64,000 bases of DNA. Source: Carnobacteriaceae bacterium zg-C25 (GTDB lineage Bacteria; Bacillota; Bacilli; Lactobacillales; Aerococcaceae). Every line of letters starts with the position of its first letter. The stretch's first letter is position 1. The stretch is from positions 496,001 through 560,000 of the forward strand of contig CP072828.1 of assembly GCA_017945845.1 (NCBI GenBank), given 5' to 3'. The notes under the pieces were generated by a model. It saw only the letters and a list, made by a program, of their open reading frames with translations, made no database searches and had not been told where the DNA came from. Of the stretch, positions 15,204-26,512 are shown piece after piece. A program made the position numbers and the translations under genes.

Positions 15204-16523
15204 ATGAATGACGGTTTACCCGCCCAGATACTGCTAATCCTTGTCTTAACGGCAATTAATGCATTATTTTCTGCTACGGAGTTAGCGTATGTATCTTTAA
15301 ATGTAATGAAAATTAAACAAATGGAAGCAGATGGCAACGTAAAAGCTAAAAAAGTATTGTTGTTGCTCGATAATTCTGATGATTTCTTGGCGACAATTCA
15401 AGTTATCATTACTTTTGCCGGCTTTTTATCCAGTGGATCGGCAGCTTTAACATTTACAAGTATGATTGAGCCGTTTTTAGTTCGTTGGTTAGGTGGTGTT
15501 GGCGTAACGTTATCTGTTGCGGTAGTGACATTAGTATTATCTTATTTTACATTAGTTGTCGGTGAGTTATATCCTAAACAAGTTGCATTACAAATGCCTG
15601 AAAAAATAGCGTTAGCGACGGCGAATTTTGTCATTATTACACAAACGCTATTTAAACCATTTGTGCGCCTATTGTCATTTTCAACTGGATTATTGAAAAA
15701 AATAACGCCAATTGAATTTACAAATGAAGAACAAAAATTAACGCGTAATGAGATGAAGGCACTATTGGATAATTCACGTAATGATGGTGCCATTGATTTA
15801 GATGAGTTTACGATGTTGCAAGGGGTACTATCTCTCGATACAAAATTAGCACGTGAAGTCATGGTGCCACGTGTGGATACGTTTATGATAGACATTGAAG
15901 ATACATCTGCAGAAATTTGGGACGAACTTTTAGACAGTTCATTTTCACGAATTCCAATATACGAAGAAGATAAAGATAATATCATTGGTGTGCTACATGT
16001 TAAAAGTGTTTTACAGCATGCCAAAAAGTATGGATTTGAAAATGTTGATTTTCGTGAGTTGATGAATGAAGCGCTATTTGTTCCGTCAACGTTATACATT
16101 GACGACTTGCTGGTTACCTTTAAAAAAGAACATCAACACATGGCCATTTTAAAAGATGAGTACGGTGGTGTTGAAGGAATCGTCACAATGGAAGATTTAA
16201 TCGAGGAAATTGTTGGTGATATTGAAGATGAGTCTGATGAAGAATCTAAAATTTATCAGAAATTGTCTAATCGTGCCTATAATGTTGAAGGCATTATGAC
16301 GATTGAAAAATTCAACGATATTTTCAAAACAAATCTTGAATCAGAAGAAAGTGATACGATTGCCGGATACATTTTAGAAAAATTAGGGTACTTGCCTGAA
16401 GACGATGAACAAAATATTCGCGTCGAAGAACACGGATTTTTCTTACAACCAAAACATGTTGATAACGGACGTATTCGCAGTTTAAACGTTGTTTTTGAAG
16501 AAGATTATATTATCAAACCATAG
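15204..16523 (+). CDS. CNNM/CorC (HlyC) family membrane protein with CBS pair
   Basis: This 439-residue protein has an N-terminal DUF21/CNNM domain with about four membrane segments (roughly 1-185, starting LLILVLTAINALFSATELAYVSL), then two CBS motifs (about 205-330, with VMVPRVD, SFSRIPIYEED and EYGGVEGIVTMEDLIEEIVGDIEDE), and a C-terminal CorC_HlyC domain (about 345-430). Relatives in bacteria export Mg2+ or Co2+; older annotations call them hemolysins without evidence of lysis. AAGGAAAG precedes the ATG. The gene is followed by a terminator hairpin that overlaps its end. Confidence 0.88.
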   Translation: MNDGLPAQILLILVLTAINALFSATELAYVSLNVMKIKQMEADGNVKAKKVLLLLDNSDDFLATIQVIITFAGFLSSGSAALTFTSMIEPFLVRWLGGVGVTLSVAVVTLVLSYFTLVVGELYPKQVALQMPEKIALATANFVIITQTLFKPFVRLLSFSTGLLKKITPIEFTNEEQKLTRNEMKALLDNSRNDGAIDLDEFTMLQGVLSLDTKLAREVMVPRVDTFMIDIEDTSAEIWDELLDSSFSRIPIYEEDKDNIIGVLHVKSVLQHAKKYGFENVDFRELMNEALFVPSTLYIDDLLVTFKKEHQHMAILKDEYGGVEGIVTMEDLIEEIVGDIEDESDEESKIYQKLSNRAYNVEGIMTIEKFNDIFKTNLESEESDTIAGYILEKLGYLPEDDEQNIRVEEHGFFLQPKHVDNGRIRSLNVVFEEDYIIKP

Positions 16524-16549
16524 AGCATTGCTTTATGGTTTGTTTTTTA
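16515..16549 (+). terminator. Terminator overlapping the end of the CorC-like gene
   Basis: AAACCATA (16515-16522) pairs with TATGGTTT (16534-16541) and GTTTTTTA follows. The left arm lies in the last codons of the CorC-like gene, and the ribosome site of the next gene starts right after the T-run. Confidence 0.75.
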
Positions 16550-16558
16550 GGAGGAACT

Positions 16559-17428
16559 ATGAAAAAAATTGGCTTTATTGGATTAGGTGTGATGGGCAAC
16601 TCGATTGTTAAACATTTATTAAATGAACACTACACTGTTTTTGTTTACACACGTACAAAAGTAAAAGCAATAGAATGTATTGAAAAAGGGGCGCAATGGT
16701 GCGCTTCACCTGCAGACGTGACACAAAAAGCAGATGTCATTTTGACAATGGTCGGTTATCCGAGTGATGTTGAAAATGTTTATTTTGATGAAACAAATGG
16801 TATTTTTTCTCAAGATGTTACTGGAAAATATTTAATTGATTTAACAACAAGTACACCGACATTAGCGCAACGTATTGCTGATTATGCGCAAAGTAGAGGA
16901 GCGTTTGCAATGGATGCACCCGTTTCTGGTGGTGATACTGGTGCAAAAAACGGTATGTTAACGACAATGGTAGGGTCTAGCCAAAGCGCGTTTGAAGCGG
17001 TGTTACCAATTTTAAATGTGTTTTCAAGTAAAGTGAAGCGACAAGGCAATGCGGGAGCAGGTCAGCACACTAAAATGGCAAATCAAATTATGATTGCCGG
17101 GACAATGACTGGTATGACAGAGCTACTTGTATATGCTAAAGCCGCTGGATTAAATGCTAAAGACGTATTGGAAACTGTTGGAGCAGGCAGTGCAGGAAAT
17201 TGGTCGCTATCAAATTATGGACCAAGAATATTAAATGATGACTTTGCGGCAGGGTTTTATGTTAAACATTTTGTGAAAGATTTAAGAATAGCATTAGAAG
17301 AATCAAAAAAATTAGGGATTGAATTACCGGCTACACAACAAGCAGAACGCCTATATCATGCGCTTTTAGCCGCTGGTTTTGGTGATAATGGGACGCAATC
17401 GTTAATTAAAGTGTATACGAAAGAGTAG
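16559..17428 (+). CDS. Beta-hydroxyacid dehydrogenase (3-hydroxyisobutyrate/tartronate semialdehyde type)
   Basis: The protein is 289 residues from the ATG at 16559, preceded by AGGAGG; codons upstream to 16535 lie in the terminator. The N-terminal Rossmann motif GFIGLGVMG (about 5-13) is followed by the substrate signature DAPVSGGD (about 119-126) and the catalytic Lys172 in GQHTKMANQ. It oxidises or reduces a short hydroxyacid such as 3-hydroxyisobutyrate, tartronate semialdehyde or succinate semialdehyde using NAD(P). Substrate cannot be read from the sequence, and the neighbouring genes give no pathway. Confidence 0.85.
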   Translation: MKKIGFIGLGVMGNSIVKHLLNEHYTVFVYTRTKVKAIECIEKGAQWCASPADVTQKADVILTMVGYPSDVENVYFDETNGIFSQDVTGKYLIDLTTSTPTLAQRIADYAQSRGAFAMDAPVSGGDTGAKNGMLTTMVGSSQSAFEAVLPILNVFSSKVKRQGNAGAGQHTKMANQIMIAGTMTGMTELLVYAKAAGLNAKDVLETVGAGSAGNWSLSNYGPRILNDDFAAGFYVKHFVKDLRIALEESKKLGIELPATQQAERLYHALLAAGFGDNGTQSLIKVYTKE

Positions 17429-17502
17429 GCAGGGTGTTAATTTTCTGTTAAAATATTTTTTAGGACATTTTTAAATGGAATGAAAAAGTAAGGAGATATA
17501 TT

Positions 17503-17733
17503 ATGAAGCCATCACAATTAGTAGCAATTGTACGTCGTTTAGAAGCAATGAAAGAAGATTCTGGTGAAATGGAAGTGCGTCGTTTTGAAAAAGACGGTGT
17601 AGAAAAATGTGTTGTCCGATACGATCAAGAAAGTGGCAATTTTGAATTAGAAGAAACACAAACACGTCAAAAATACCAATTTGATGATATTGATTTAGTA
17701 ACGATTGAAGTTTACGATTTATTAAATGGATAA
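17503..17733 (+). CDS. YkuJ-family (DUF1797) protein
   Basis: This 76-residue protein is of the length and pattern of YkuJ: an N-terminal helix QLVAIVRRLEAMKE, two strands EVRRFEKDGVEKCVVRYD and FELEET, and the ending FDDIDLVTIEVYDLL. The role is unknown. AAGGAGAT precedes the ATG. It is a single-gene unit with its own terminator. Confidence 0.8.
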   Translation: MKPSQLVAIVRRLEAMKEDSGEMEVRRFEKDGVEKCVVRYDQESGNFELEETQTRQKYQFDDIDLVTIEVYDLLNG

Positions 17734-17743
17734 TGTTAAAAAG

Positions 17744-17770
17744 ACCGGAATGCTTTATTCTGGTTTTTTT
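17744..17770 (+). terminator. Terminator after the YkuJ-like gene
   Basis: ACCGGAAT (17744-17751) pairs with ATTCTGGT (17757-17764) and TTTTTTG follows. Confidence 0.85.
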
Positions 17771-17841
17771 GATTGATTGAAAACGTTCTTTTTTTATTGT
17801 ATGATTAGCGTATAAAATCCTAGGGAATGGAGAAATGTAAA

Positions 17842-19365
17842 ATGGAATTTGTTATTGGTAAAGGGGATAATCTGGCAACTTTAAAAGCGAGTAAAATGAA
17901 TCGCCACGGTATTATTGCTGGTGCAACAGGAACAGGAAAAACGGTAACGTTGAAAGTGATTGCAGAGCAATTAAGTAAAAGCGGTATTCCGGTGTTTTTA
18001 TCCGATATTAAAGGGGATTTATCGAGTGCGGCTAAAAAAGGTGAAGTGAATGAAAAGATTGCACAACGTGTGAATGCGCTAGGACTAGAAGATTATGAAA
18101 CGCGTGCATTTCCGATTGCGTTGTGGGATGTTTATGGTACGGACGGTATTCCTGTACGTATCACAGTATCTGAAATGGGTCCAATTATTTTATCACAATT
18201 GCTTGGATTGAACGAAACACAAGAAGGCATTTTAAATATTGCATTTAAATTGGCTGATGATGAACAATTATTGCTTATCGATTTAAAAGATTTACGCGCA
18301 ATGTTAAATTATGTTGCTGCACGTGCAGATGAGTTACGTGAATTGTACGGCAATATTACGGTACAATCAGTAGGTGCAATTTTAAGAAGTTTATTAGTGC
18401 TTGAACAACAAGGTGGTAATCAATTTTTTGGAGAGCCATCATTTGAAATTGATGATCTTTTCAAACAAGACGCTAATGGATATGGTGTCATTAATGTACT
18501 AGCCAGCGAAAAATTGTTTTTAAACCCTAAATTATATGCGGCGTTTTTACTATGGTTCTTGTCAGAACTATATGAAAAAATGCCTGAAGTTGGCGACTTA
18601 CCTGCACCGAAGATGGTATTTTTCTTTGATGAAGCGCATGTCTTGTTTAATCATACTTCATCCGAAGTGTTAGAAAAAATAGAGTTGATTATACGTTTAA
18701 TTCGTTCAAAAGGTATTAGCATTTTCTTTGTAACGCAAAATCCAACGGATATTCCAGATAAAATTGGTAGTCAATTGGGAAATCGTATTCAACACGGGTT
18801 ACGTGCGTTTACGCCAAAAGAACAAAAAACAGTAAATGCCGTAGCTGAAACGTTCCGTCAAACACCTGAACAAAATTTAACGCAGCGATTGACGCAATTA
18901 GAAGTAGGGGAAGCTATCGTATCATTTTTAGATGATTCTGGAACACCCACAGTGGCAGATGTGGTCAAAATTTATCCGCCAGAAAGTAGTTTTTCACCAC
19001 TTGATGCATTGGAAAAACAACAAATTATAAATCAATCTGAATTTTACGATAAATATGCTGATGCCATTGATCGTGAATCAGCTCATGAACAGTTGAATGC
19101 ACTTAATGCACAAATGGAAGCGCAACGTGAGCAAGAAGAAAGAGCGTTACAAGAACAAAAAGAATTTGAAAAACAACAAAAAGAACTTGAAAAACAACAA
19201 GCACAGGCACAAAAACAAGCGGAACGTGAAGTTCGTCAAGCGGCAACTCGTCGAACAGAAACGCCAGTCGATAAATTAACTAAAAACATTATGGGTAGTG
19301 TTGGTCGTGAAGTTGGACGTGTCATTACACGTGGTATTTTAGGTATGTTTAGTGGCAAAAAATAA
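17842..19365 (+). CDS. HerA-like ATPase of the DUF853/YjgR family
   Basis: The protein is 507 residues. The ATG at 17842 is chosen over 17827 because GGAGAA lies between them at suitable spacing. Walker A is GATGTGKT (about 27-34) and Walker B is MVFFFDEAH near the middle, then an NPTDIP segment and an arginine-containing SQLGNRIQHGLRAFT block as in FtsK/HerA ATPases. The last 100 residues form a Gln/Glu/Lys-rich coiled coil followed by a basic tail. HerA proper works with the NurA nuclease; no nurA is nearby. YjgR-type proteins have no settled role. Confidence 0.82.
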   Translation: MEFVIGKGDNLATLKASKMNRHGIIAGATGTGKTVTLKVIAEQLSKSGIPVFLSDIKGDLSSAAKKGEVNEKIAQRVNALGLEDYETRAFPIALWDVYGTDGIPVRITVSEMGPIILSQLLGLNETQEGILNIAFKLADDEQLLLIDLKDLRAMLNYVAARADELRELYGNITVQSVGAILRSLLVLEQQGGNQFFGEPSFEIDDLFKQDANGYGVINVLASEKLFLNPKLYAAFLLWFLSELYEKMPEVGDLPAPKMVFFFDEAHVLFNHTSSEVLEKIELIIRLIRSKGISIFFVTQNPTDIPDKIGSQLGNRIQHGLRAFTPKEQKTVNAVAETFRQTPEQNLTQRLTQLEVGEAIVSFLDDSGTPTVADVVKIYPPESSFSPLDALEKQQIINQSEFYDKYADAIDRESAHEQLNALNAQMEAQREQEERALQEQKEFEKQQKELEKQQAQAQKQAEREVRQAATRRTETPVDKLTKNIMGSVGREVGRVITRGILGMFSGKK

Positions 19366-19446
19366 TGTATGCATTCACTGTAAAATGTGAAATACACAGA
19401 TTATTAAGCGGTAAAGCTATATTAAAAAAACGAACATAAAAAGTTT

Positions 19447-19480
19447 AAGGACGTTAGTTGAAAAGCTAGCGTCCTTTTTG
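19447..19480 (+). terminator. Terminator after the HerA-like gene; rest of a 342-base gap
   Basis: AAGGACGTTAG (19447-19457) pairs fully with CTAGCGTCCTT (19466-19476), and TTT follows. The rest of the 19366-19707 gap is AT-rich. A small hairpin AAGCG/CGCTT lies near 19528-19541. No gene and no convincing competence (TACGAATA-type) box was found upstream of comEA. Confidence 0.88.
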
Positions 19481-19707
19481 CGTAGCTATCAAATGAAAAT
19501 TGATAACTTTTGAAAAAATTATTCAAGCGTTGACGCTTTGTTAAACAGTTCTTCAAAAATAAATAGATGAGCTATCTTAAAAATGATATAAACCTTACTA
19601 ATTTATTCAATGCTTAAATGTGTTAACGCATATCATTTGTATGAAAGCGAATGCTTTTTGTGAAAAAGAGTAGATTTTCGTCTAAATTATATAAAGGGGT
19701 GAATTGA

Positions 19708-20295
19708 ATGATAATAAAAGAGATGATTTTGACATTTGTTAAAAAGTACGCACATTACATTGCGTTGTGCCTTATTGTAGTGACTATCTTTGTATTCAAA
19801 AATCAAGGTACACAATCAATACAAACCGAGTCTTTACAACAGGACGTGTCGTCTACTATGCAGGTATCAGACCAACACAACACACAAAAGATAATGGTGG
19901 ATATTAAAGGGGCGGTTGTTCGTGGTGGTGTATATGAAGTGTCATCAAACGCGAGAGTGAAAGATGTTGTGGCGTTAGCGGGCGGATTTTTAGAGAGTGC
20001 AGATGAACAACGGGTGAATTTGGCGAAAGTCGTTAGTGATGAAATGGTAATCTATGTGCCACATAAAAATGAAGTTGCTGAAAATAACAATTTAGAAAAT
20101 AGCAAAGTGAATCTCAATACGGCGACGAAAGAGGAGTTGATGGCATTAAAAGGGATTGGAGAGAGTAAGGCGAATGCCATCATCCAGCTTCGGAACAGTA
20201 AAAGAAAGTTTACGTCCATTGATGAATTAAAAGAGATTAAAGGCATATCAGAAAAACTGCTTAATGCGCTTAAAAACGAAGTGATTGTACGATGA
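19708..20295 (+). CDS. comEA: Competence protein ComEA, membrane-anchored DNA receptor
   Basis: This 195-residue protein has one N-terminal membrane anchor (about 16-32), an SLBB-type domain (about 55-115, VDIKGAVVRGGVYEV and VKDVVALAGGF), and a C-terminal double helix-hairpin-helix DNA-binding domain (about 130-195, KVNLNTATKEELMALKGIGESKA). It binds incoming double-stranded DNA outside the membrane and passes it to ComEC. AAGGGGTG precedes the ATG. It overlaps comEC by 4 bases (ATGA). Confidence 0.93.
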   Translation: MIIKEMILTFVKKYAHYIALCLIVVTIFVFKNQGTQSIQTESLQQDVSSTMQVSDQHNTQKIMVDIKGAVVRGGVYEVSSNARVKDVVALAGGFLESADEQRVNLAKVVSDEMVIYVPHKNEVAENNNLENSKVNLNTATKEELMALKGIGESKANAIIQLRNSKRKFTSIDELKEIKGISEKLLNALKNEVIVR

Positions 20296-22361
20296 ATACG
20301 GTATTGTTAATTGTAACGGCTATTTTGACGGTTTGGACGTGGTCGTATTGTCAGTGGTATTGTCTACTGTTGGCGTTATTATGGTGTGTTCGATTGCTGA
20401 AACTACCAAAAGGTAAGTATCAACACATCATCGTGTGTGTATTCATTAGTTTATCTTTTGTCGTGATGCCAAAACAGAGTCGTCTGGATAAACAACAGCA
20501 TCAATTTCAAGCGACTGTGAATGCGCGTGATATTTCCGTAAATGGAGATGCTTTACGACTATCTTTAATGATTGATGGTGAAGTGGTAACAGGCAATTAC
20601 CGACTATCTAGTGAACGTGAACAACAGTTTTATCAACAAAATGTATCTGACTTAAAAGTGAACGTGACAGGGCAACTCCAAGAAATTGAACCTGCTAGAA
20701 GCCCGTATTTATTTGATTATAAACGGTATGCCTATCAGCAAAAACGCCAATTTTATCAATTGCACATACAAACCATTAACATCGTGGATACGCAGTCTAA
20801 TTTTATCGCGGTATTGCAGTCGCATATTTTGAAAAATGTGCCTAGCACGTTGTATCGTTGGATAAATGTGTTGTTTTTTGGCGGTCAATGGGATGTCGAC
20901 ATGCAAAGTGGGTTAGAGCAATTAGGCGTATTGTGGTTATTGAGTTTGTCAGGATTTCATATTCAGTATGTGTTACAAGTTTTTCGCCGTTTGTGTCATC
21001 GAATTGGTATCACGAAAAGCACGACACAAAAATTAAGTATTGCGCTGAGCGCTTTGTTTATCACGTTTGCCCCGCATAAATTGGCTGTATGGAAAGTGTT
21101 TTGGCAAACGGGATTTCAAAAATGGTTCGATTGGATTGTGTGCCTTTATATTGTTCTCAATCCGTACATCATTTACACATTAGCCTTTCAACTCAGTTTT
21201 GGCACAAGTTTACTCCGCCGATTCGAAAAAGCTAACGTCATTATTCCGCTTTACATCGCGCTCGTGCTCTCCGGACATTATTATCAATTTTTTTACGCCA
21301 GTTACGTCTTCATTCCCGTAGTGATGTTCGCTTTAAATTACATGATTTTACCAAGTCTTTTGTTTGGTATTTTTTGTGGGGTGTTATCGTGGCATTTTCC
21401 ATTATTAAATGGACTAAACAGTCTGTTGCAATCCCTAGAAAACGTATTTGTGATGATGTCAAATGGACACGCATTCACGTTAAACACCGGACGATACCAT
21501 GATGTCGTCTATATTCTCCTGTTTACGATGGGTATCATTATGGCTGTAAAATGGAGTGGTTTAAAACGGTACGTGCGAGTGGGTTTAATGATTTTGGCAT
21601 TCTTTTTAGTCGTTCCTAAACCAGTCACACGAATTGTGATGATTGATGTTGGGCAAGGAGATAGTTTTTTAATTCAAAAAGGGTATAAAACGGTGTTAAT
21701 AGATACCGGCGGGCAACTGTATTTTCAAAAAGAAAAGTGGCGAGAAATGAAGCAAGTAAGTCAATTTGATCGAAAAGTAGCACCTATGTTAAAAGGGTTT
21801 GGCATACAAAAAATTGATGCCGTCATTCTTTCCCATGCCGATATCGATCATTGCGGTAATTTAGATGCGGTTAAGAAAAATTTTTTTGTTGAACACATTA
21901 TTTTTGGAAAAGGCGCATCGATTGATGGTGATATGGCAATTACCGGCGGACAAACATTAAAAATTGGAGATATTATATTAAATGTATTGTACCCATTGAA
22001 AGCGGGTAAAGGAAAAAACGAAGATTCACTCATTATTTATACCGTCATTGATCACCAGTCACTCTTATTTACCGGAGACGCGATCGTTAAAAATGAAGAA
22101 GAATTGTTGCAACTATATCCTAATTTAACGGTAGATGTATTAAAAGTAGGGCACCATGGTTCAAAAACATCAACAGGACAAGCTTTTCTTGAACGCTTAA
22201 AACCAAAAATTGCCTTAATTTCTGCGGGAAAAAATAATCGATACGGGCATCCAAACAAAGAAGTGCTTGAACGATTAAGTGAGTGTACGATTTATCGCAC
22301 AGATCAACAAGGTAGTGTGGTATTTGAATTTGGTAAATGGACAGGGTTTTTATCTGACTAA
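20292..22361 (+). CDS. comEC: Competence protein ComEC, DNA uptake channel
   Basis: This 689-residue polytopic membrane protein has N-terminal hydrophobic segments, a short extracellular domain, the competence core (about 190-435, with LWLLSLSGFHIQY) and a C-terminal metallo-beta-lactamase domain (about 450-689) with MIDVGQGDS, LSHADIDHCGN and VGHHGSKTS, so metal ligands look intact. It imports one DNA strand and may degrade the other. The length is at the short end for the family, partly from a reduced central membrane region, but the frame is unbroken. With comEA this is a typical late competence operon, so natural transformation is plausible. Confidence 0.92.
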   Translation: MNTVLLIVTAILTVWTWSYCQWYCLLLALLWCVRLLKLPKGKYQHIIVCVFISLSFVVMPKQSRLDKQQHQFQATVNARDISVNGDALRLSLMIDGEVVTGNYRLSSEREQQFYQQNVSDLKVNVTGQLQEIEPARSPYLFDYKRYAYQQKRQFYQLHIQTINIVDTQSNFIAVLQSHILKNVPSTLYRWINVLFFGGQWDVDMQSGLEQLGVLWLLSLSGFHIQYVLQVFRRLCHRIGITKSTTQKLSIALSALFITFAPHKLAVWKVFWQTGFQKWFDWIVCLYIVLNPYIIYTLAFQLSFGTSLLRRFEKANVIIPLYIALVLSGHYYQFFYASYVFIPVVMFALNYMILPSLLFGIFCGVLSWHFPLLNGLNSLLQSLENVFVMMSNGHAFTLNTGRYHDVVYILLFTMGIIMAVKWSGLKRYVRVGLMILAFFLVVPKPVTRIVMIDVGQGDSFLIQKGYKTVLIDTGGQLYFQKEKWREMKQVSQFDRKVAPMLKGFGIQKIDAVILSHADIDHCGNLDAVKKNFFVEHIIFGKGASIDGDMAITGGQTLKIGDIILNVLYPLKAGKGKNEDSLIIYTVIDHQSLLFTGDAIVKNEEELLQLYPNLTVDVLKVGHHGSKTSTGQAFLERLKPKIALISAGKNNRYGHPNKEVLERLSECTIYRTDQQGSVVFEFGKWTGFLSD

Positions 22362-22462
22362 AACAGTAGTACAGTTTTCGCGTGAAAATAGTACAGTTTA
22401 TTTTTGTTTTATAACAGTTTTTTCAGAAAATGAAGTTACAAACTTACAAACAAGAGATAGAT

Positions 22463-22515
22463 AGAAAACGTTATAATGTCAATTCATTCAAAGTGATAGC
22501 AATAAAACTTGCTAT
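22463..22515 (+). promoter_or_regulatory. Probable pdh promoter region with cre-like site and hairpin
   Basis: TATAAT at 22472-22477 lies in AGAAAACGTTATAA (22463-22476), which matches 12 of 14 cre consensus positions. No good -35 box was found. Downstream, ATAGCAA (22496-22502) pairs with TTGCTAT (22509-22515), a weak hairpin in the leader or the end of comEC transcripts. The rest of the 257-base gap shows nothing else. Confidence 0.4.
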
Positions 22516-22588
22516 TATTTAAAATACATGATAAATTATTGGGGAGATGAAAAACACTATTACAGTTTAAAAATGTGTTTTACTCTAA

Positions 22589-23728
<1,140 letters not shown>

Positions 23729-23730
23729 TC

Positions 23731-24708
23731 ATGGCACAAAAAACAGTTATTCAAGCGATTACAGACGCTTTAGCATGTGAATTACGTCGTGACCCAGATG
23801 TATTAATCTTTGGTGAGGACGTTGGTTTAAACGGTGGGGTTTTCCGTGCAACTCAAGACTTACAAGCTGAATTCGGTGAAGAACGTGTATTCAATACACC
23901 TTTAGCAGAATCAGGTATCGGTGGTTTAGCGGTTGGTTTAGCTTTAGAAGGCTTCCGTCCAGTACCAGAAATCCAATTCTTTGCTTTCATTTTTGAAGCA
24001 TTTGACTCTGTAGTATCTCAAGCAGCACGTTACCGTTACCGTACAGGTGGTACATGGGCAATGCCAATTACTTTCCGTGCACCATACGGTGGTGGAGTAC
24101 ATACACCAGAATTACACTCAGATAACTTAGAAGGTTTATTTGCACAAACACCAGGTATAAAAGTGGTTATGGCAAGTAACCCATACGATGCAAAAGGTTT
24201 ATTGATTTCATCAATTCGTGATAACGACCCAGTATTGTACTTAGAGCACATGAAATTATACCGTTCATTCCGTGCAGAAGTTCCTGAAGAAGCATACACT
24301 GTTCCTTTAGGTGTTGCTGCGGTTGCAAAAGAAGGTAACGATGTAACAGTTATTTCTTACGGTTTAATGGTTCATGAAGCATTAAAAGCAGCTGAAGTAT
24401 TAGAAAAAGAAGGTATCTCTGTTGAAGTCGTTGACTTACGTACAATCGTACCATTAGATTTAGATACAATTTTAGCATCAGTTAAGAAAACTGGTCGCGT
24501 TGTTGTAGCGCAAGAAGCACAACGTCAAGCAGGTATTGGTTCATTAGTGATGTCAGAATTAGCAGAACGTGCTATTTTACATTTAGAAGCACCAATCGGT
24601 CGTGTTGCCGCTCCAGATACAGTGTTCCCATTCGGTATGGCAGAACATGACTGGACACCAAATGCTAAAGACATTGAAAACAAAGTACGTGAAGTTTACA
24701 ACTTCTAA
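23731..24708 (+). CDS. pdhB: Pyruvate dehydrogenase E1 component subunit beta
   Basis: This 325-residue transketolase-like subunit contains [31 protein letters not shown] with the ThDP-contacting glutamate, EIQFFAF and a C-terminal [10 protein letters not shown] block. It completes the E1 heterotetramer. The ATG at 23731 is 2 bases after the pdhA stop, preceded by AAGGAG within the pdhA end, so the two are coupled. Confidence 0.96.
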   Translation: MAQKTVIQAITDALACELRRDPDVLIFGEDVGLNGGVFRATQDLQAEFGEERVFNTPLAESGIGGLAVGLALEGFRPVPEIQFFAFIFEAFDSVVSQAARYRYRTGGTWAMPITFRAPYGGGVHTPELHSDNLEGLFAQTPGIKVVMASNPYDAKGLLISSIRDNDPVLYLEHMKLYRSFRAEVPEEAYTVPLGVAAVAKEGNDVTVISYGLMVHEALKAAEVLEKEGISVEVVDLRTIVPLDLDTILASVKKTGRVVVAQEAQRQAGIGSLVMSELAERAILHLEAPIGRVAAPDTVFPFGMAEHDWTPNAKDIENKVREVYNF

Positions 24709-24724
24709 TTGAGTGACATAAGAT

Positions 24725-24757
24725 GTTTTTCTCGTTGTTTGATACGGCGAGAAAAAC
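24725..24757 (+). other. Intercistronic hairpin between pdhB and pdhC
   Basis: GTTTTTCTCGTTG (24725-24737) pairs with CGGCGAGAAAAAC (24745-24757) over 13 bp with two G-U pairs. No T-run follows. It may set mRNA processing or differential stability between E1 and E2 messages. Confidence 0.65.
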
Positions 24758-24788
24758 AATAAATTGATAAATGAAAGGAATATTTAAA

Positions 24789-26393
24789 ATGGCATTCCAA
24801 TTTAAATTACCAGATATCGGTGAAGGTATCCATGAAGGTGAAATCGTAAAATGGCATGTAGCTGTTGGTGAAACAGTTAAAGAAGATGACGTTTTATTAG
24901 AAGTTCAAAATGATAAATCAGTTGAATCTATTCCTTCTCCAGTAACGGGTGTGGTTTCAAACATCTTAGTTCAAGAAGGTACAGTTGCAACAGTAGGTCA
25001 AGTATTAATTGAAATTGAAGACGGTAGCGCAAGTGCACCAGCTGCACCTGCAGCAGCACCAGCACAAGAAGTAGCACCAGCTGCAGCAAGTGGTGGCGCT
25101 AACTTCCAATTCAAATTACCAGACATCGGTGAAGGTATTCATGAAGGTGAAATCGTAAAATGGCATATTGCCGTTGGCGATACAGTTAAAGAAGACGATC
25201 CATTCTTAGAAGTACAAAATGACAAATCAGTTGAGTCTATTCCTGCACCAGTTACTGGTAAAGTGTTAAGCATTCTTGTATCAGAAGGTACAGTTGCAAC
25301 AGTAGGTCAAGTTTTAGTTGAATTTGAAGCAGAAGGACATGGACCAGCAGTAGCGCCTGCAGCAACTACAGTAGCACCAAGCGCACCAGCATCACAAAAA
25401 GCAACCGTTGCAGCACCAAGCGCACCAACAGGTGCACCAAGTGCCCGTGTATTAGCAATGCCTTCAGTACGTCAATTTGCCCGTGAATTAGGTGTTGACA
25501 TTACATTAGTAACACCATCTGGTAAAGGTGGTCGTGTGACAAAAGAAGACGTTAATGCATTTGCTAATGGTGGCGGAGTATCAGTAGCACAACCAACTGT
25601 TGAAGCTACTGCAACACCACAACAAGAAACAGTTGCAGCACCTGCTACACCAGCTGCAGCACCAGTTGCTTACACATCACAAACGCCTGAATTAGAAGTT
25701 CGTGAAAAATTAACGCCAATGCGTAAAGCGATTTCTAAAGCAATGGTAAACAGTAAACATACTGCACCGCATGTAACATTCTTTGATCAAGTAGAAGTAT
25801 CAAAATTATGGGATCACCGTAAGAAATTTAAAGATGTTGCTGCTGAACAAGGTGTGAAATTAACATTCTTGCCATACGTGGTTAAAGCGTTAGTGGCTAC
25901 AGTACGTAAATTCCCTCTATTGAATGCATCAATTGATGACGCAACACAAGAAGTTGTCATTAAAAACTACTACAACATCGGTATTGCAACAGATACTGAA
26001 CGTGGTTTATACGTACCAAACATTAAAAATGCAGACGCAAAATCTATTTTTGCAATCGCAAATGAAATTAATGGTAAAGCAGCATTAGCTCACGCTGGTG
26101 AATTAAAACCTGCTGATATGTCACAAGGAACAATTACAATTTCTAACGTTGGTTCTGTTGGTGGAGCTTGGTTTACACCAATTATCAACTACCCTGAAGT
26201 AGCTATTTTAGGTTTAGGTACAATTGCAACTGAACCAATTGTTACAAAAGATGGTGAAATTGCTGTTGGACGTATGATGAAATTATCATTGAGTTTTGAC
26301 CACCGTATCATTGATGGTGCAACTGCTCAAAAAGCATTGAATGAAATCAAACGTTTATTAGCAGATCCAGAATTAATGTTAATGGAAGGTTAA
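24789..26393 (+). CDS. pdhC: Dihydrolipoamide acetyltransferase E2 with two lipoyl domains
   Basis: The protein is 534 residues from the ATG at 24789, which follows AAAGGA; the upstream in-frame ATG at 24771 has no ribosome site. Two nearly identical lipoyl domains carry lipoylated lysines in NDKSVES at about Lys43 and Lys146, joined by Ala/Pro-rich linkers. A peripheral-subunit-binding domain (about 218-258, [16 protein letters not shown]) and the catalytic CoA acetyltransferase domain follow, with DHRIIDGA near the end carrying the active His and Asp. It forms the core of the complex. The close likeness of the two lipoyl domains suggests internal duplication. Confidence 0.96.
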   Translation: MAFQFKLPDIGEGIHEGEIVKWHVAVGETVKEDDVLLEVQNDKSVESIPSPVTGVVSNILVQEGTVATVGQVLIEIEDGSASAPAAPAAAPAQEVAPAAASGGANFQFKLPDIGEGIHEGEIVKWHIAVGDTVKEDDPFLEVQNDKSVESIPAPVTGKVLSILVSEGTVATVGQVLVEFEAEGHGPAVAPAATTVAPSAPASQKATVAAPSAPTGAPSARVLAMPSVRQFARELGVDITLVTPSGKGGRVTKEDVNAFANGGGVSVAQPTVEATATPQQETVAAPATPAAAPVAYTSQTPELEVREKLTPMRKAISKAMVNSKHTAPHVTFFDQVEVSKLWDHRKKFKDVAAEQGVKLTFLPYVVKALVATVRKFPLLNASIDDATQEVVIKNYYNIGIATDTERGLYVPNIKNADAKSIFAIANEINGKAALAHAGELKPADMSQGTITISNVGSVGGAWFTPIINYPEVAILGLGTIATEPIVTKDGEIAVGRMMKLSLSFDHRIIDGATAQKALNEIKRLLADPELMLMEG

Positions 26394-26450
26394 TCTTAAA
26401 GGGACAACTTTAAAATTAATATTAATGGTAAATAAATGCATTTCATTGTA

Positions 26451-26479
26451 CTTACCCGATGTGTCTTGCATTGGGTAAG
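26451..26479 (+). other. Intercistronic hairpin between pdhC and pdhD
   Basis: CTTACCCGATG (26451-26461) pairs with CATTGGGTAAG (26469-26479), 11 bp with one G-U pair and a 7-base loop, without a T-run. It is the second such hairpin in this operon. Confidence 0.65.
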
Positions 26480-26512
26480 GCTGTTTATGAAAACAAAGGA
26501 GAGAACAGTCAA

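Noticed and set aside
19600-19707. Competence sigma-X box before comEA
   Set aside because: No TACGAATA-like element at a sensible distance; GCGAATGC at about 19645 is too poor a match.
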